This document shows, in pieces, positions 1 through 9,594 of a DNA stretch of 64,000 bases (within the stretch, counting starts at the first letter, position 1; the number at the start of each line of letters is the position of its first letter). The notes beneath the pieces were generated by a model that did not search any database, was not told the origin of the DNA, and worked only from the letters and a program-made list of their open reading frames with translations. Origin of the DNA: Psychrobacter sp. Pi2-52 (lineage in GTDB: Bacteria > Pseudomonadota > Gammaproteobacteria > Pseudomonadales > Moraxellaceae); contig NZ_CAJHBS010000003.1 in assembly GCF_904846705.1 (NCBI RefSeq), positions 62,001 through 126,000 on the forward strand, in the 5' to 3' direction. The translations under genes were made by a program, and so were the position numbers.

Positions 1-29
1 TAAGCAGTCTTTTGATTTACTTCAGTCAT
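1..29 (-). CDS. 5' end of an unidentified leftward gene (partial)
   Basis: Only the first nine codons and two bases are inside the window. They read MTEVNQKTA on the minus strand from an ATG at 29-27. An AGGA ribosome-binding sequence lies just upstream (about 36-39, plus-strand tcct), which supports a real start. Too little is visible to name the product. Confidence 0.5.
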
Positions 30-256
30 TATTTTTTCCTTTAAGAGTTTTATTATTAGTTAATTAATAGCTCAATAGCTATCCAAAATAGATAAAAGCA
101 TCTGTCATATAGTGGACGAAATATAACTTTAGTACAAGTCAGTATGACAACCGAATTTGAAAAATATCAAGCCATATTCCAACCATGCTAGCTCACTAAT
201 TTATTGGCGAGTCATGCCCTTAAAATGTTATATTAACCCTCTATTTTAATAACGCT
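30..256. promoter_or_regulatory. Divergent intergenic region
   Basis: An A/T-rich 227-base gap separates the leftward partial gene and the rightward 253-aa gene, so it should hold promoters for both. I see no convincing -35/-10 pair, operator or RNA gene. Confidence 0.3.
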
Positions 257-1018
257 ATGTTTATGGATTTGCCTACTTTGCCAACTCAAACAAATATGGA
301 TAACACTACCGCAACCCTTGATAATCAGGAAGAACACTCTGATATTGAGAGTGAAAGTGGTACTCAAACCATTGATCCGAACGCTATCATATTAGCAGAA
401 GCATTGACTGATAAAGCCATCAGCTGGCAGATACACAATTGTAAAATTATAAAGAAGACTGTCACGCAAGATTTGCCACTGCCCTTTTTGTATCACTATG
501 ACAGTTTAGATAATGCGATCAAACAGACGCACCCGCTTACTCCTGAGCTGCTGATTCAATTCAACACACCCATGTCGGCTCATGAAGCTGCCAAATTAAT
601 TGGCATTGACGAGGAGCTGCTGACCAGTCCTTGGCATGTAAAAATTATCGGCTCGTTGGTGGTATTTAGTGAGGCATTGCAATTGGCCGTACGACTCCAC
701 TGGACCAATACAGGTAAAGAGACGCAGCAGGTATATACCAAGGATGCCGCCGACGCTATTATTGCCGCTTTTAAAGACTGGCAGTTTTTTGGTCGTGTAG
801 ACGTCCTTTATAAAAACAATAAGCAAATATTAATTAGTATTGACGAGCAAGACTCCAATACGCAAGCACTACCTGTCGAATCATTGCTGACGATTGACGC
901 TAGTGGCGATTATCAACAGCTACTGGCTACTCATGCGCTTGCAGCCATTGTAAAACTAGAAGCAGACAAAGCTGATCTTCCTTGGTTTGACAAAGCCATA
1001 TTAGAACGTATTGAGTAG
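257..1018 (+). CDS. Hypothetical acidic cytoplasmic protein, 253 aa
   Basis: I do not recognise this protein. It has an acidic, Asp/Glu/Ser/Thr-rich N-terminus of about 45 residues followed by a globular-looking region without membrane segments or a signal peptide. Near residue 110 there is a stretch with helix-turn-helix-like spacing (AHEAAKLIGIDEELL), which is not enough to call DNA binding. The start is uncertain: ATGs lie at 257, 263 and 296 and none has a clear Shine-Dalgarno sequence. It stands alone, about 220 bases before ilvD and on the same strand. Codon use looks like its neighbours, so it is probably a real gene of unknown role. Confidence 0.6.
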   Translation: MFMDLPTLPTQTNMDNTTATLDNQEEHSDIESESGTQTIDPNAIILAEALTDKAISWQIHNCKIIKKTVTQDLPLPFLYHYDSLDNAIKQTHPLTPELLIQFNTPMSAHEAAKLIGIDEELLTSPWHVKIIGSLVVFSEALQLAVRLHWTNTGKETQQVYTKDAADAIIAAFKDWQFFGRVDVLYKNNKQILISIDEQDSNTQALPVESLLTIDASGDYQQLLATHALAAIVKLEADKADLPWFDKAILERIE

Positions 1019-1238
1019 CTATTTTGAATAACTGTTTTTTCGCTCATCGCTTTTGGTTATTAATTCTTTATTATTAATTCACTGTTATTAGCATATTGTT
1101 TTTAGTTATTCATATCTAATGGTATGGTAACGAATTAGTATTATTCACTAGTACTCACTCTCTATAAAAAGCACACTATCCCTATTAAAACTGAGGGTGC
1201 ACATTTTTATAACCCCGCCTATTTGTAAGGAATATCAC

Positions 1239-3125
1239 ATGGATTATCGCTCAAAAACCTCTACCGGCGGTCGTAATATGGCAGGCGCGCGCGCATTATG
1301 GCGTGCAACCGGCATGACTGACGGCGACTTTGGCAAGCCAATCATTGCGATTGCTAACTCTTTTACCCAGTTTGTACCCGGCCATGTGCATCTAAAAGAC
1401 CTTGGACAACTGGTCGCCCGTGAGATTGAGCAAGCAGGCGGCGTTGCAAAAGAGTTCAATACCATTGCGGTCGATGATGGTATTGCGATGGGCCATAGCG
1501 GTATGTTGTACTCGCTACCAAGTCGTGATTTGATCGCTGATTCTGTCGAGTATATGGTCAATGCTCACTGTGCAGATGCACTAGTTTGTATTTCTAACTG
1601 TGACAAAATCACTCCGGGTATGTTGATGGCCGCCATGCGCCTTAACATTCCAGTGGTATTTATCTCAGGTGGGCCAATGGAAGCAGGCAAAATCTTAGCC
1701 AGTACCGTTGGTAAGAGCCACAATACCGATAGTAGTGACAGTAGCGCTGTTCGCAAACTTGACCTTGTCGATGCCATGATGGACGCGGCTGATGATAGCA
1801 TCAGTGATGAAGACGTCGCCGCTATCGAAGCCTCAGCCTGCCCTACTTGTGGTTCGTGCTCTGGTATGTTTACCGCCAACTCGATGAACTGCTTGACCGA
1901 AGCTTTAGGCCTAGCACTACCAGGTAATGGCTCACTGCTAGCTACTCATTCATTGCGCCGCGAGCTATTTTTAGAAGCGGGTCGTACCATTGTGTCGCTT
2001 GCTAAGCGTCGTTATGAGCAAGATGATGACTCTGTGCTACCACGCTCTATCGCTACCAAAGCCGCTTTTGAAAATGCCATGAGCTTAGATATCGCTATGG
2101 GCGGCTCAACCAATACCATCTTGCATCTACTTGCTGCGGCCAATGAAGCAGAAATCGACTTTAAGATGGCTGATATTGACCGTCTAAGTCGCGGTGTGCC
2201 TTGTCTGGCAAAAGTAGCGCCTGCTTCACAGAAATACCATATGGAAGATGTGCATCGTGCTGGCGGTGTATTTGCATTACTCGCTGAGCTTGATCGCGCT
2301 GAGTTACTAAAAACTGACGTGCCAACTATCCATAGCGCCACGATGAAAGAAGCGATCGATAAGTGGGACATCATGAACCCTGACAATAATGAGGCACGCG
2401 CTCGCTTCCTTGCTGCTCCTGGTGGCGTACGTACCACAGAAGCGTTTTCACAATCAAAAGAGTGGTCAAACCTCGACGTCAACCGTGAGTCAGGCTGTAT
2501 CCGTAGTGCCAAACACGCCTACTCTACAGATGGCGGCTTAGCCGTACTATATGGCAATATCGCTGAGCGCGGCTGCGTGGTCAAAACTGCAGGCGTTGAC
2601 GAAAGCATCTTGACCTTTACTGGTCGTGCGCGACTATTTGAATCACAAGATGATGCGGTTGCTGCGGTATTGGCTGATCAAATCGTTGCAGGCGATGTGG
2701 TCATCATTCGCTACGAAGGCCCTAAAGGCGGCCCTGGTATGCAAGAAATGCTTTATCCAACGACTTATCTGAAGTCAAAAGGATTGGGCAAAGAATGCGC
2801 CCTACTGACTGATGGTCGTTTCTCTGGTGGTACATCAGGTCTATCAATTGGTCATGCTAGCCCAGAAGCTGCTGAAGGCGGGGCGATTGGTTTGGTTGAA
2901 GAAGGCGATAGTATTCATATCGATATCCCAAATCGTACCATCAACATGCAAGTAAGCGATGCAGACTTAGCTGCTCGCCGAGAAGCTATGGAAGCGCGTG
3001 GTCGTGATGCATGGAAGCCTGTCAACCGTGATCGTCATGTCTCGCCAGCATTACGTGCTTATGCTGCTATGACTACCAGTGCTGATACTGGTGCCGTACG
3101 TGACGTGAGCCAAGTCGAGCGCTAG
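1239..3125 (+). CDS. ilvD: Dihydroxy-acid dehydratase IlvD
   Basis: The enzyme converts 2,3-dihydroxy-3-methylbutanoate (or the methylpentanoate) to the 2-oxo acid, the penultimate step of valine and isoleucine synthesis, in the cytoplasm with an Fe-S cluster. The sequence is close to E. coli IlvD from the first residues ([19 protein letters not shown]). Cluster and active-site motifs are present: CDKITPGM and [19 protein letters not shown], with [11 protein letters not shown] and [10 protein letters not shown] further on. Length is 628 aa. I chose the ATG at 1239 because TAAGGA lies at 1226-1231 and the protein then aligns with the family N-terminus; a longer reading from 1197 adds 14 unrelated residues. 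No other ilv gene is next to it. A terminator follows. Confidence 0.97.
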   Translation: MDYRSKTSTGGRNMAGARALWRATGMTDGDFGKPIIAIANSFTQFVPGHVHLKDLGQLVAREIEQAGGVAKEFNTIAVDDGIAMGHSGMLYSLPSRDLIADSVEYMVNAHCADALVCISNCDKITPGMLMAAMRLNIPVVFISGGPMEAGKILASTVGKSHNTDSSDSSAVRKLDLVDAMMDAADDSISDEDVAAIEASACPTCGSCSGMFTANSMNCLTEALGLALPGNGSLLATHSLRRELFLEAGRTIVSLAKRRYEQDDDSVLPRSIATKAAFENAMSLDIAMGGSTNTILHLLAAANEAEIDFKMADIDRLSRGVPCLAKVAPASQKYHMEDVHRAGGVFALLAELDRAELLKTDVPTIHSATMKEAIDKWDIMNPDNNEARARFLAAPGGVRTTEAFSQSKEWSNLDVNRESGCIRSAKHAYSTDGGLAVLYGNIAERGCVVKTAGVDESILTFTGRARLFESQDDAVAAVLADQIVAGDVVIIRYEGPKGGPGMQEMLYPTTYLKSKGLGKECALLTDGRFSGGTSGLSIGHASPEAAEGGAIGLVEEGDSIHIDIPNRTINMQVSDADLAARREAMEARGRDAWKPVNRDRHVSPALRAYAAMTTSADTGAVRDVSQVER

Positions 3126-3167
3126 TTTGTAAGCTATCAATGCTCCAGACATACTGATAAAAATATT

Positions 3168-3194
3168 AAGCCTGCGTAATGCAGGCTTTTTTTT
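3168..3194 (+). terminator. Rho-independent terminator after ilvD
   Basis: A perfect stem AGCCTGC / GCAGGCT with loop GTAAT is followed by eight T residues, 43 bases after the ilvD stop. Confidence 0.9.
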
Positions 3195-3373
3195 CACCAA
3201 AAAACAACGTAGCTGTCGTTTTGATAACTATTTTTTGCGGTAATTATTTTATTTTGACGTCATGATAAAGAGTATCAGTGACTGACTATCAACTATTGCT
3301 GTGAATTATCATCAATATCTGAAATTACCCTCTTAAAATCGACCCTTAAAACATAACGACGTGCGTAAACCTT

Positions 3374-4621
3374 ATGATTGAAAAATATAACTTATTCTTA
3401 TTAATCTGCGGGATTGCCTTTTTACTCGGGGCCTTGTTTCCTGTTATTTTTAAGCGCACCTCTATCTCATTACCGATGCTCCAAGTCAGCTTCGGTCTGA
3501 TGATGGGCTACTGGTGGACGTCTTTATCCTTTTTAGACCCACTTGATAACGGTTTACTCATCGAGAAGCTGACTGAGATTGTTGTATTGGTCTCATTGGT
3601 TGGTGCTGGTATTAAAATCGATACAGAGTTGTCTTGGCGATTGTGGCGACCAACAGTAAGACTGCTACTCATTACCATGCCTATTGGTATTTTTGCGATG
3701 GCAGTCTTGGGGTATTACGCGTTTGGTTTGAGCCTTGGTGCAGCTATTTTATTAGGTGCAGTGTTAGCGCCTACTGATCCAGTATTGGCTTCGAGCATTC
3801 AGGTGGGACCTCCTAATACAGGAGGAGAAGACACACCGCGCTTTACCTTAACGTCAGAGGCCGGGTTGAACGATGGTCTGGCTTTTCCATTTGTGTATCT
3901 AGCGATTAAAATTGCGGAAGTGTTCAGTGAAGGCAAAGCCTTTACTTACGAGATGCTATGGTCGTGGTTTACTCATGATGTCTTATGGAAGATTGGCGCA
4001 GGCGTAGTGGTAGGTGTATTGGTTGGTAAAATATTGGCCAAAGTCGTGTTTTCTAAACATACCCGTGAGACTACTATCTCGCAAGGCTATGTGGTTATTG
4101 CGTTGACGCTACTAGCCTATGGTCTTGCCGAGTATGTACATAGTTATGGCTTTATCGCTGTATTCGTGGCCGCATTTGCGTTTCGTCGCTCGGAGTGTGA
4201 GCATACCTATCACCAAAAACTGCATGATTTCGCTGAGCAATCAGAAGGCTTACTAATGTCATTAGTGCTGGTTATCTTCGGCATGTTCCTTGGTCAAGGA
4301 TTGCAGGCAGATGTCGAGTTGACATGGCGCGTCTATATCGTCAGCTTTACCTTCCTATTACTTATACGTCCGATTGGTGGATTTATTGCCTTATCAGGAT
4401 TGAACTTACCCCATACCGAGAAATACGCAATATCAGCTTTGGGTATTCGCGGTATCGGTACCCTATATTATCTTTCCTATGCGCTCAATCAAGGATTCTT
4501 CGCGGATGAGGATGCGCTCAAACTATGGATTGTTTGTTCGATTGTCATTTTGACTTCTATCTTTATCCATGGTCTCAGCGCATCAAGATTGCTTAAAATG
4601 ACACCAAATAAGCAGCATTAA
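3374..4621 (+). CDS. Na+/H+ antiporter, CPA1 (NhaP-like) family
   Basis: A 415-aa inner-membrane protein with about 11-13 hydrophobic segments. It carries the CPA1 ion-site signatures: APTDPVLAS around residue 132, then SEAGLNDGLAFP with the Asn-Asp pair that binds and carries the cation. Members exchange Na+ (or K+) for H+ for salt and pH homeostasis. It lacks the long cytoplasmic C-terminal domain of some CPA1 proteins. The ATG at 3374 has only a weak ribosome-binding site, but the first hydrophobic helix begins directly after it. It is monocistronic, and its stop codon lies inside a perfect inverted repeat (4608-4637). The exact ion cannot be read from sequence. Confidence 0.88.
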   Translation: MIEKYNLFLLICGIAFLLGALFPVIFKRTSISLPMLQVSFGLMMGYWWTSLSFLDPLDNGLLIEKLTEIVVLVSLVGAGIKIDTELSWRLWRPTVRLLLITMPIGIFAMAVLGYYAFGLSLGAAILLGAVLAPTDPVLASSIQVGPPNTGGEDTPRFTLTSEAGLNDGLAFPFVYLAIKIAEVFSEGKAFTYEMLWSWFTHDVLWKIGAGVVVGVLVGKILAKVVFSKHTRETTISQGYVVIALTLLAYGLAEYVHSYGFIAVFVAAFAFRRSECEHTYHQKLHDFAEQSEGLLMSLVLVIFGMFLGQGLQADVELTWRVYIVSFTFLLLIRPIGGFIALSGLNLPHTEKYAISALGIRGIGTLYYLSYALNQGFFADEDALKLWIVCSIVILTSIFIHGLSASRLLKMTPNKQH

Positions 4622-4637
4622 CATTAATGCTGCTTAT
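4608..4637. terminator. Stop-codon-overlapping hairpin between convergent genes
   Basis: A perfect 14-base inverted repeat (arms 4608-4621 and 4624-4637, ATAAGCAGCATTAA and its complement) with only two bases between the arms. The left arm contains the last codons and TAA of the antiporter gene. The leftward hydrolase gene ends 40 bases further on, so it may act in both directions. The T-run is poor, so terminator activity is inferred. Confidence 0.5.
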
Positions 4638-4676
4638 ATTTGAAACAGAATCAATTCGCGATTGAAGTTGGCGTTA

Positions 4677-6113
4677 TTAAAGTATCTCTTCTACCCAGCT
4701 CAAGACGGCTTCTGTCAGCGCAAACTGACGAACGTCATTGAGCATAGTGGTATCAAAATTATGAATAAAAGCAAATGACAATTGGCGCTCAGGGTCGCAC
4801 CAAGCAACCGAACCGTTATACCCCATATGCCCAAATCCTGATAAAGCAGGACTCATTCCCTTATCCGTATCATCATTGTTAGCATACAAACTAAATAATC
4901 TATGGTAGCCCAATCGCCATTTCATAGCTGCTGGCATAACCGCATCTAAACCCTCAACCTGCGGAGTAGATAACTGCTCAAAAGTAGCACTATCGATCAG
5001 TGTTTTCCCTTGCCATACACCGCCATTAGCAAGCATTGCATAAATCGTTGCCAGTGCTTTAGCGGAAGCGACACCATTTGCCGCTGGAATGACAGCTTGT
5101 AGCGTCTGGCGCTTATGATAATCAAGGGCATGTTTGCCAGCAGGTATCAGCGCCGCCTTATAGTTCTTTAGATTAAGCTGACTGGTATTGAAATATAAGC
5201 TATTAATACGCGCAGTATTCAAGATAGATTGCACGCTGTCAGTATCAGGGCTATTTAGATTTTCATCAAGGCTGTTATCAAGGCTACTTTGCGTCTCAGC
5301 TGCACGCTTGTCACTTAGCATTTTCTCTTGCCAGCAATGATAACTAGGTAAGCTTGCATAAGTACGTAAAGTTTCTTGAGAGTCTACTTTTAAGGTTGGT
5401 TTTTGACGTCTCGATTTTAATTGGGAGCTCGTATCCTCTGTTTCTTCAAAATCTTTGGCCAATTTTGCCACCTGATCTACTTTGCTATCCGGCACACCAA
5501 AATAGCAGCTGTCGGCAATGCCCAGAGGCTCCGTTAGATACTGGCGCAGTGCTTCAGCGAACGATAGATTCGTGACCGCCTCTACTACGCCGCCCAATAC
5601 CCAACCGTAGACCAATGCACTATAAGCGCTGTCATATTTGGGCGCATCTTCGGGAGAGGTAATGGGCATCGCTGCAATGTGGCGCAGCATCGTATCCCAA
5701 TCGAGTACCGTCTCGCTATCGACATCGATACTTTGAATCGAAAACAAGTCGGCCTGATGCGACATGATTTGTCGCAACGTAATTTGATCTTTGCCGTTTG
5801 CAGCAAATTCTGGCCAGTAATGGGCAATAGGTTTGTCATATTCAAGCAGTTGCTGCGAAACCAGCACATGAACGAACGTTGCCAATACCCCTTTACCGGT
5901 AGAAAAATTAATGGCCAACGTATCGGGCTGCCACGGCATATCAGGACGCGCCATACCTGTACTGGCTTGTGCTATACAATGACCTGCTTGATACACGGCC
6001 ACAGCCCCGCCAGCAGGTGCATCATCAAGCTGTAAGTCTGTCAGTAATTGCTGTAATTTTTTTTGAAAGTCAGCATTTATAGATGTATTAGAATTTTCTG
6101 TATTATGACCCAT
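4677..6113 (-). CDS. Serine hydrolase, beta-lactamase/EstB-like family
   Basis: A 478-aa protein of the class C beta-lactamase/penicillin-binding fold, a family of esterases, peptidases and beta-lactamases. The nucleophile motif SxxK is STGK at residues 71-74, the second motif is YSA at 164-166, and the KTG position is HMG at 429-431 (GFGHMGYNGS), as in many EstB-type esterases. There is no signal peptide, so it is probably cytoplasmic, unlike true AmpC enzymes. Between the second and third motifs lies a long variable, charged insert (about residues 205-310), which accounts for the length above the usual 380-430 aa. The ATG at 6113 is preceded by GGAGTAAGG. Substrate unknown; I would not call it an antibiotic-resistance gene. 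Confidence 0.82.
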   Translation of the reverse strand: MGHNTENSNTSINADFQKKLQQLLTDLQLDDAPAGGAVAVYQAGHCIAQASTGMARPDMPWQPDTLAINFSTGKGVLATFVHVLVSQQLLEYDKPIAHYWPEFAANGKDQITLRQIMSHQADLFSIQSIDVDSETVLDWDTMLRHIAAMPITSPEDAPKYDSAYSALVYGWVLGGVVEAVTNLSFAEALRQYLTEPLGIADSCYFGVPDSKVDQVAKLAKDFEETEDTSSQLKSRRQKPTLKVDSQETLRTYASLPSYHCWQEKMLSDKRAAETQSSLDNSLDENLNSPDTDSVQSILNTARINSLYFNTSQLNLKNYKAALIPAGKHALDYHKRQTLQAVIPAANGVASAKALATIYAMLANGGVWQGKTLIDSATFEQLSTPQVEGLDAVMPAAMKWRLGYHRLFSLYANNDDTDKGMSPALSGFGHMGYNGSVAWCDPERQLSFAFIHNFDTTMLNDVRQFALTEAVLSWVEEIL

Positions 6114-6218
6114 TATTATTACCTTACTCCAGTGATATGAATTATTCTATTTTTAAGATGATAGTAATACACAAGCTATATAAAATATTTGAACCAGTAT
6201 AAATGAATTGTGAGCCAA

Positions 6219-6252
6219 TAAAAAAGGCCACCTATTGGTCGCCTTTTTTATT
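6219..6252 (-). terminator. Terminator downstream of the DUF442 gene
   Basis: A hairpin with GGC.ACC / GGT.GCC pairing around one C-C mismatch, flanked by A6 and T6 so it can work in both directions. It sits between the leftward phosphatase gene and the leftward hydrolase gene and so should separate their transcripts. Confidence 0.7.
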
Positions 6253-6324
6253 ATTTATTTCGATGATATTTTTAAAGTTTGCTAACGTCTAAGACAGCAC
6301 TAACATTTAAAGCCGCAAATTTAG

Positions 6325-6897
6325 TTAACGCGGTACTAGCAAACGATTATGAACTTCTTGTTCAAGCTTGGTCAAACCATGACTGCGACCACGTTCCATC
6401 GCTGTATCCATCTTACGTCCACGCAACCATCCTGCCCGCAGCGCAATTGCGGCTCCTACTCTATTACCCGACCCACAGTGCATAGCGATTTTTTTGCCAT
6501 GATGTTGACGTAGTACATTATCAAACGCCAATATCTTAAGCTGCTTTAGCTCTTTAGCACCGCTGATAGGCAGTTGTTCGTAGTGCATACCTGCTCGCTC
6601 AACTGCTGATGCCTCATCAAAGCTCAACTCATCATCAGGCTGCAAGTTGATGACCAGCTCGACGCCCGCTTTCGCTAAAGCCGTAACTTTTTCGTCATCT
6701 AATGCACCGCACACGATAGTGTTTGCATCTGGACGAAAATAAGGCTCAAAGATATCGGCCAAATCAACGCCATTATCGGCACTAATATGCATGTTAGCGC
6801 CGCTATCGTTAGCAGCGGCCGTATTAGTCGCTATCGAGCTATCTGTTTGATCTACGTCTATCGCGTTTTCTTCTGAAGGCATGTTTTGTGAAGTCAT
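6325..6897 (-). CDS. DUF442/BLH-type protein tyrosine phosphatase-like protein
   Basis: A 190-aa protein. Residues 1-45 are acidic and Asn/Ser/Ala-rich, probably disordered. The rest resembles the beta-lactamase-hydrolase-like (BLH, DUF442) phosphatase domain: NLQPDDE near residue 85, and the phosphate-binding loop HCGSGNRVGAA with Cys141 and Arg146 (CX4R). The family removes phosphate by a cysteinyl-phosphate mechanism; some members accompany sulfide dioxygenases, but none is nearby. The ATG at 6897 has no good ribosome-binding site and an internal ATG (codon 6) could be used. It precedes a terminator and lies 57 bases after the leftward MaoC gene, so the two may be co-transcribed. Confidence 0.75.
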   Translation of the reverse strand: MTSQNMPSEENAIDVDQTDSSIATNTAAANDSGANMHISADNGVDLADIFEPYFRPDANTIVCGALDDEKVTALAKAGVELVINLQPDDELSFDEASAVERAGMHYEQLPISGAKELKQLKILAFDNVLRQHHGKKIAMHCGSGNRVGAAIALRAGWLRGRKMDTAMERGRSHGLTKLEQEVHNRLLVPR

Positions 6898-6954
6898 AAT
6901 AATAAATATGTACGTTAAATATGGCTGTTAAATAGAAGCTTTATGATACTTACT

Positions 6955-7869
6955 CTACTTGCTGTCGCTCTTTAGGGTTACAACACCCGCCAAATGCGGT
7001 TTATTGTTTTTAGAGCTATATAATCCAAACTCACAAGTATCATCTACGTTTTTGAGCTGGGCTACTGGCTCAGCAATCAGCTCTACTTCAGCTGGCAAAA
7101 AGATAGGCAGCTTAAATGAGACGTCAATTGTATAAGCATCAGGCAAATCACCCATTAGAGCAAGACACTTAGCCTTTGACCACATACCGTGCGCAATCGC
7201 TTTAGGGAAACCAAAGGCACGTGCTGATAGCGGATGCAAATGAATCAAGTTAAAATCGCCTGAGACAAAGGCATAACGACGACCGATATCTTCTGGCACT
7301 TCAAAAATGCTATGAACACCTTCTTCGTTTACTTCAGGCTTGACCATGACCGGACGCGGTGTGCTCTTTTTATCTTTACTGCTAGGTTTTTTGCTACGTG
7401 ATAAATAAGTCGACGTACCTTCCCAGATGACTTCATCTTCTGACTTTACGATAGTCACGAAGTCAAACTGCTGACCTTGGGCATGATCGCGCAGGTTATC
7501 AAAAGTGACCGACATTGCTACCGTTTCACGCTCTCCAATCGGGCGATACTGGGTGACGCTATTATCAACGTGAACAAGACCTAACATGGCAAATGGGAAT
7601 GGCTCTTTGACCATCATATTCATCTGCAGCGTCTGTGACAATACCGAGAAGTAAGTCGCTGGCACTTTACCATCATCAGAAAAACCGCAAATTTTGCGAT
7701 AGTCATCTAGGTTTTCTTGATCGATATGCAAGTCATCTACATAGTAAGTAGATTGTGGCAACTGGTCTCTACTGACCTTGCCACCATTACCGATAGGCAA
7801 TAAGCTTTTGACAATATTGGCATAAGTGGTGTGCGCTTTTGGCAACGCATCATAATGTTTGTCTGACAT
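6955..7869 (-). CDS. MaoC-like (R)-hydratase / dehydratase, HtdX-like
   Basis: A 304-aa double hot-dog protein. The C-terminal half has the hydratase-2 motif, YAFVSGDFNLIHLHPLSA near residues 198-216, containing the Asp and His that hydrate or dehydrate (3R)-hydroxyacyl thioesters; the N-terminal half looks like the non-catalytic hot dog. AGGATG precedes the ATG. The protein sits next to a FabG4-like reductase and opposite an FadA2-like thiolase, the same order as mycobacterial htdX-fabG4-fadA2. The three activities together could lengthen, shorten or interconvert acyl-thioesters. Direction and carrier (CoA or ACP) cannot be read from sequence. Confidence 0.85.
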   Translation of the reverse strand: MSDKHYDALPKAHTTYANIVKSLLPIGNGGKVSRDQLPQSTYYVDDLHIDQENLDDYRKICGFSDDGKVPATYFSVLSQTLQMNMMVKEPFPFAMLGLVHVDNSVTQYRPIGERETVAMSVTFDNLRDHAQGQQFDFVTIVKSEDEVIWEGTSTYLSRSKKPSSKDKKSTPRPVMVKPEVNEEGVHSIFEVPEDIGRRYAFVSGDFNLIHLHPLSARAFGFPKAIAHGMWSKAKCLALMGDLPDAYTIDVSFKLPIFLPAEVELIAEPVAQLKNVDDTCEFGLYSSKNNKPHLAGVVTLKSDSK

Positions 7870-8193
7870 AAGTACATCCTAAGTGTGGCTTGAACAAGTT
7901 CTTTAACGTATATAAAGACAATCTGCAGTCATTGACTAAAGCCTACTATTAAATCATCTAATAAGCATTAAATTTAATCAACCTCATGAGTATCTTTAAT
8001 AGCAAAAAATAGTTTGGCTATTGGTTCTTGTGTTTTTATCATAAAAAAGCCACCCTTGGGCAGCTTTATTACACTTTATCAGAGATTATTTCGTAAGCAT
8101 ATGTGATACAAACGATAAATAATAGGCCATATGATACAACTACTGTCTCTATCTGTACCTTATTTCTCACATATACTCATCAATTAATCAACA
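7870..8193. other. Gap between MaoC and FabG genes
   Basis: About 320 bases without a gene. It holds the fabG terminator (8043-8070) and A/T-rich DNA that presumably carries the promoter of the MaoC gene. Nothing else was recognised. Confidence 0.5.
8043..8070 (-). terminator. Terminator after the FabG4-like gene
   Basis: Read leftward: AAAGC, an A-C mismatch, CCC / GGG, then GCTTT followed by T residues. The core (CCACCC..GGGCAG on the plus strand) is nearly the same as in the aceF terminator at 30935-30962. Confidence 0.7.
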
Positions 8194-9594
8194 TTATGCA
8201 CCAAGTAAGCTTTGACCACAGACGCGAACCGTGTTGCCATTTAGACCGCCAGACGCAGGTGAAGCAAACCATGCAATAGTCTCAGCCACATCTACTGGCA
8301 AGCCGCCCTGGCTCATTGAGTTCATGCGGCGACCAGCTTCACGAATAGCAAATGGAATGGCTTCTGTCATTTGGGTTTCGATGAAACCAGGAGCGACTGC
8401 ATTAATCGTCATGCCTTTAGCATTGTCTTCTAATTGCTTGGCAGTTGCGTTAACCAAACCAATTACACCGGCTTTAGAAGTGGCATAGTTGGTCTGACCC
8501 ATGTTGCCCGCGATACCTGAAATCGACGATACACATACGATACGTGCGTTTTCTTTCAACACATCGTTATCCAACAAGTAGCGGTTCAATCTAGCGATAC
8601 TGCCCAAGTTGATATCAATGACCATGTTCCATTTTTTCTCATCCATCTTAGCCAACGTCTTATCACGAGTCACGCCAGCATTATGGATGATTGAATCTAG
8701 ACCACCACGTTTCTGGGCAGCGTCAGCGATTTCTGCACCAGCGTCTTCACTAGTGATATCTACTGTCAAAGCAGAGCCGCTGATTTCGCTAGCAACTTTT
8801 TGTAGGTCAGCTTGCTGCTGTGGTACATCTAGACAGATAACATGCGCCCCTTCACGAGCCAATACACGAGCGATAGCTTCGCCAATACCACGACTTGCGC
8901 CAGTCACTAGCATCGTTTTTCCGCCCAAAGGCTGGTTCCAGTCAACATCGACTGAGCTGCCTTTACTGACACGTACTACTTGTCCTGATACATAAGCTGA
9001 ACGAGCTGAGGTAAAAAAGCGTAAGGTTGAATCTAGGTTTTGCTCTGCGCCTTCTTCAACATAAATCAGCTGCGCTGTAATACCGCGCTTAAACTCTTTA
9101 CCCACTGATTTCACAAAACCTTCAAGTGAGCGTTGAGCCATTGCTGTTTCAATATCCGTGATGTTCTCTGGCGTACGACCAACCACAACCACACGGCCTG
9201 ATTTTTCTACGCGGCGTGCAACTGTATGGAAAAACTCATAAAGCTCTTTTAGCTGTTCAGCATTGCTGATATTACTGGCATCAAAAAGTAGTACTTTGAA
9301 TTGATCATCGCTGCCCGTGTTGGCTTTTGCCTCTACGCCTGCATCAGCAAGTGCGTCTTTGATATCATCGCTGCTGTTTACATATACTTCGGCATGCACA
9401 TCTGACAGGATACGGGCAACAGACTCACTGACACTCTTGTCATCACCAGTAGCTCGGCCAACCAAAACACTACCACGCACCAAACGCTCGCCGCTTTCGA
9501 AACGATCAAGCGTCGTTGGCATCGGCAAACCTAAGTTTTTTGCTACCTTTTTGCCAATAGAAGATTGAACAAAATCACCGTAACGGTCTGACAT
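8194..9594 (-). CDS. High-molecular-weight 3-oxoacyl reductase (FabG4-like SDR)
   Basis: A 466-aa two-domain protein. Residues 1-210 are a divergent N-terminal Rossmann/flavodoxin-like domain. Residues 220-466 are a typical short-chain dehydrogenase: nucleotide loop TGASRGIG near 227-234, NAGVTRDK, the catalytic Ser in CVSSISGIAG and YATSK near 368. It should reduce 3-oxoacyl-ACP or -CoA with NAD(P)H. Ordinary FabG is about 245 aa; the long form matches mycobacterial FabG4 (HMwFabG). The start is the ATG at 9594, with AAGGAT upstream; a longer reading to 9669 adds 25 residues translated from leader DNA. It is divergent from the thiolase gene, with which it probably shares control. Confidence 0.9.
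   Translation of the reverse strand: MSDRYGDFVQSSIGKKVAKNLGLPMPTTLDRFESGERLVRGSVLVGRATGDDKSVSESVARILSDVHAEVYVNSSDDIKDALADAGVEAKANTGSDDQFKVLLFDASNISNAEQLKELYEFFHTVARRVEKSGRVVVVGRTPENITDIETAMAQRSLEGFVKSVGKEFKRGITAQLIYVEEGAEQNLDSTLRFFTSARSAYVSGQVVRVSKGSSVDVDWNQPLGGKTMLVTGASRGIGEAIARVLAREGAHVICLDVPQQQADLQKVASEISGSALTVDITSEDAGAEIADAAQKRGGLDSIIHNAGVTRDKTLAKMDEKKWNMVIDINLGSIARLNRYLLDNDVLKENARIVCVSSISGIAGNMGQTNYATSKAGVIGLVNATAKQLEDNAKGMTINAVAPGFIETQMTEAIPFAIREAGRRMNSMSQGGLPVDVAETIAWFASPASGGLNGNTVRVCGQSLLGA

Noticed and set aside
1244..2512. Several antisense reading frames over ilvD
   Set aside because: Shadow frames of a strongly conserved gene; their translations show no family features.
4677..6113. 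AmpC-type beta-lactamase (antibiotic resistance)
   Set aside because: No signal peptide, HMG in place of KTG and a large insert point to an EstB-like hydrolase instead.
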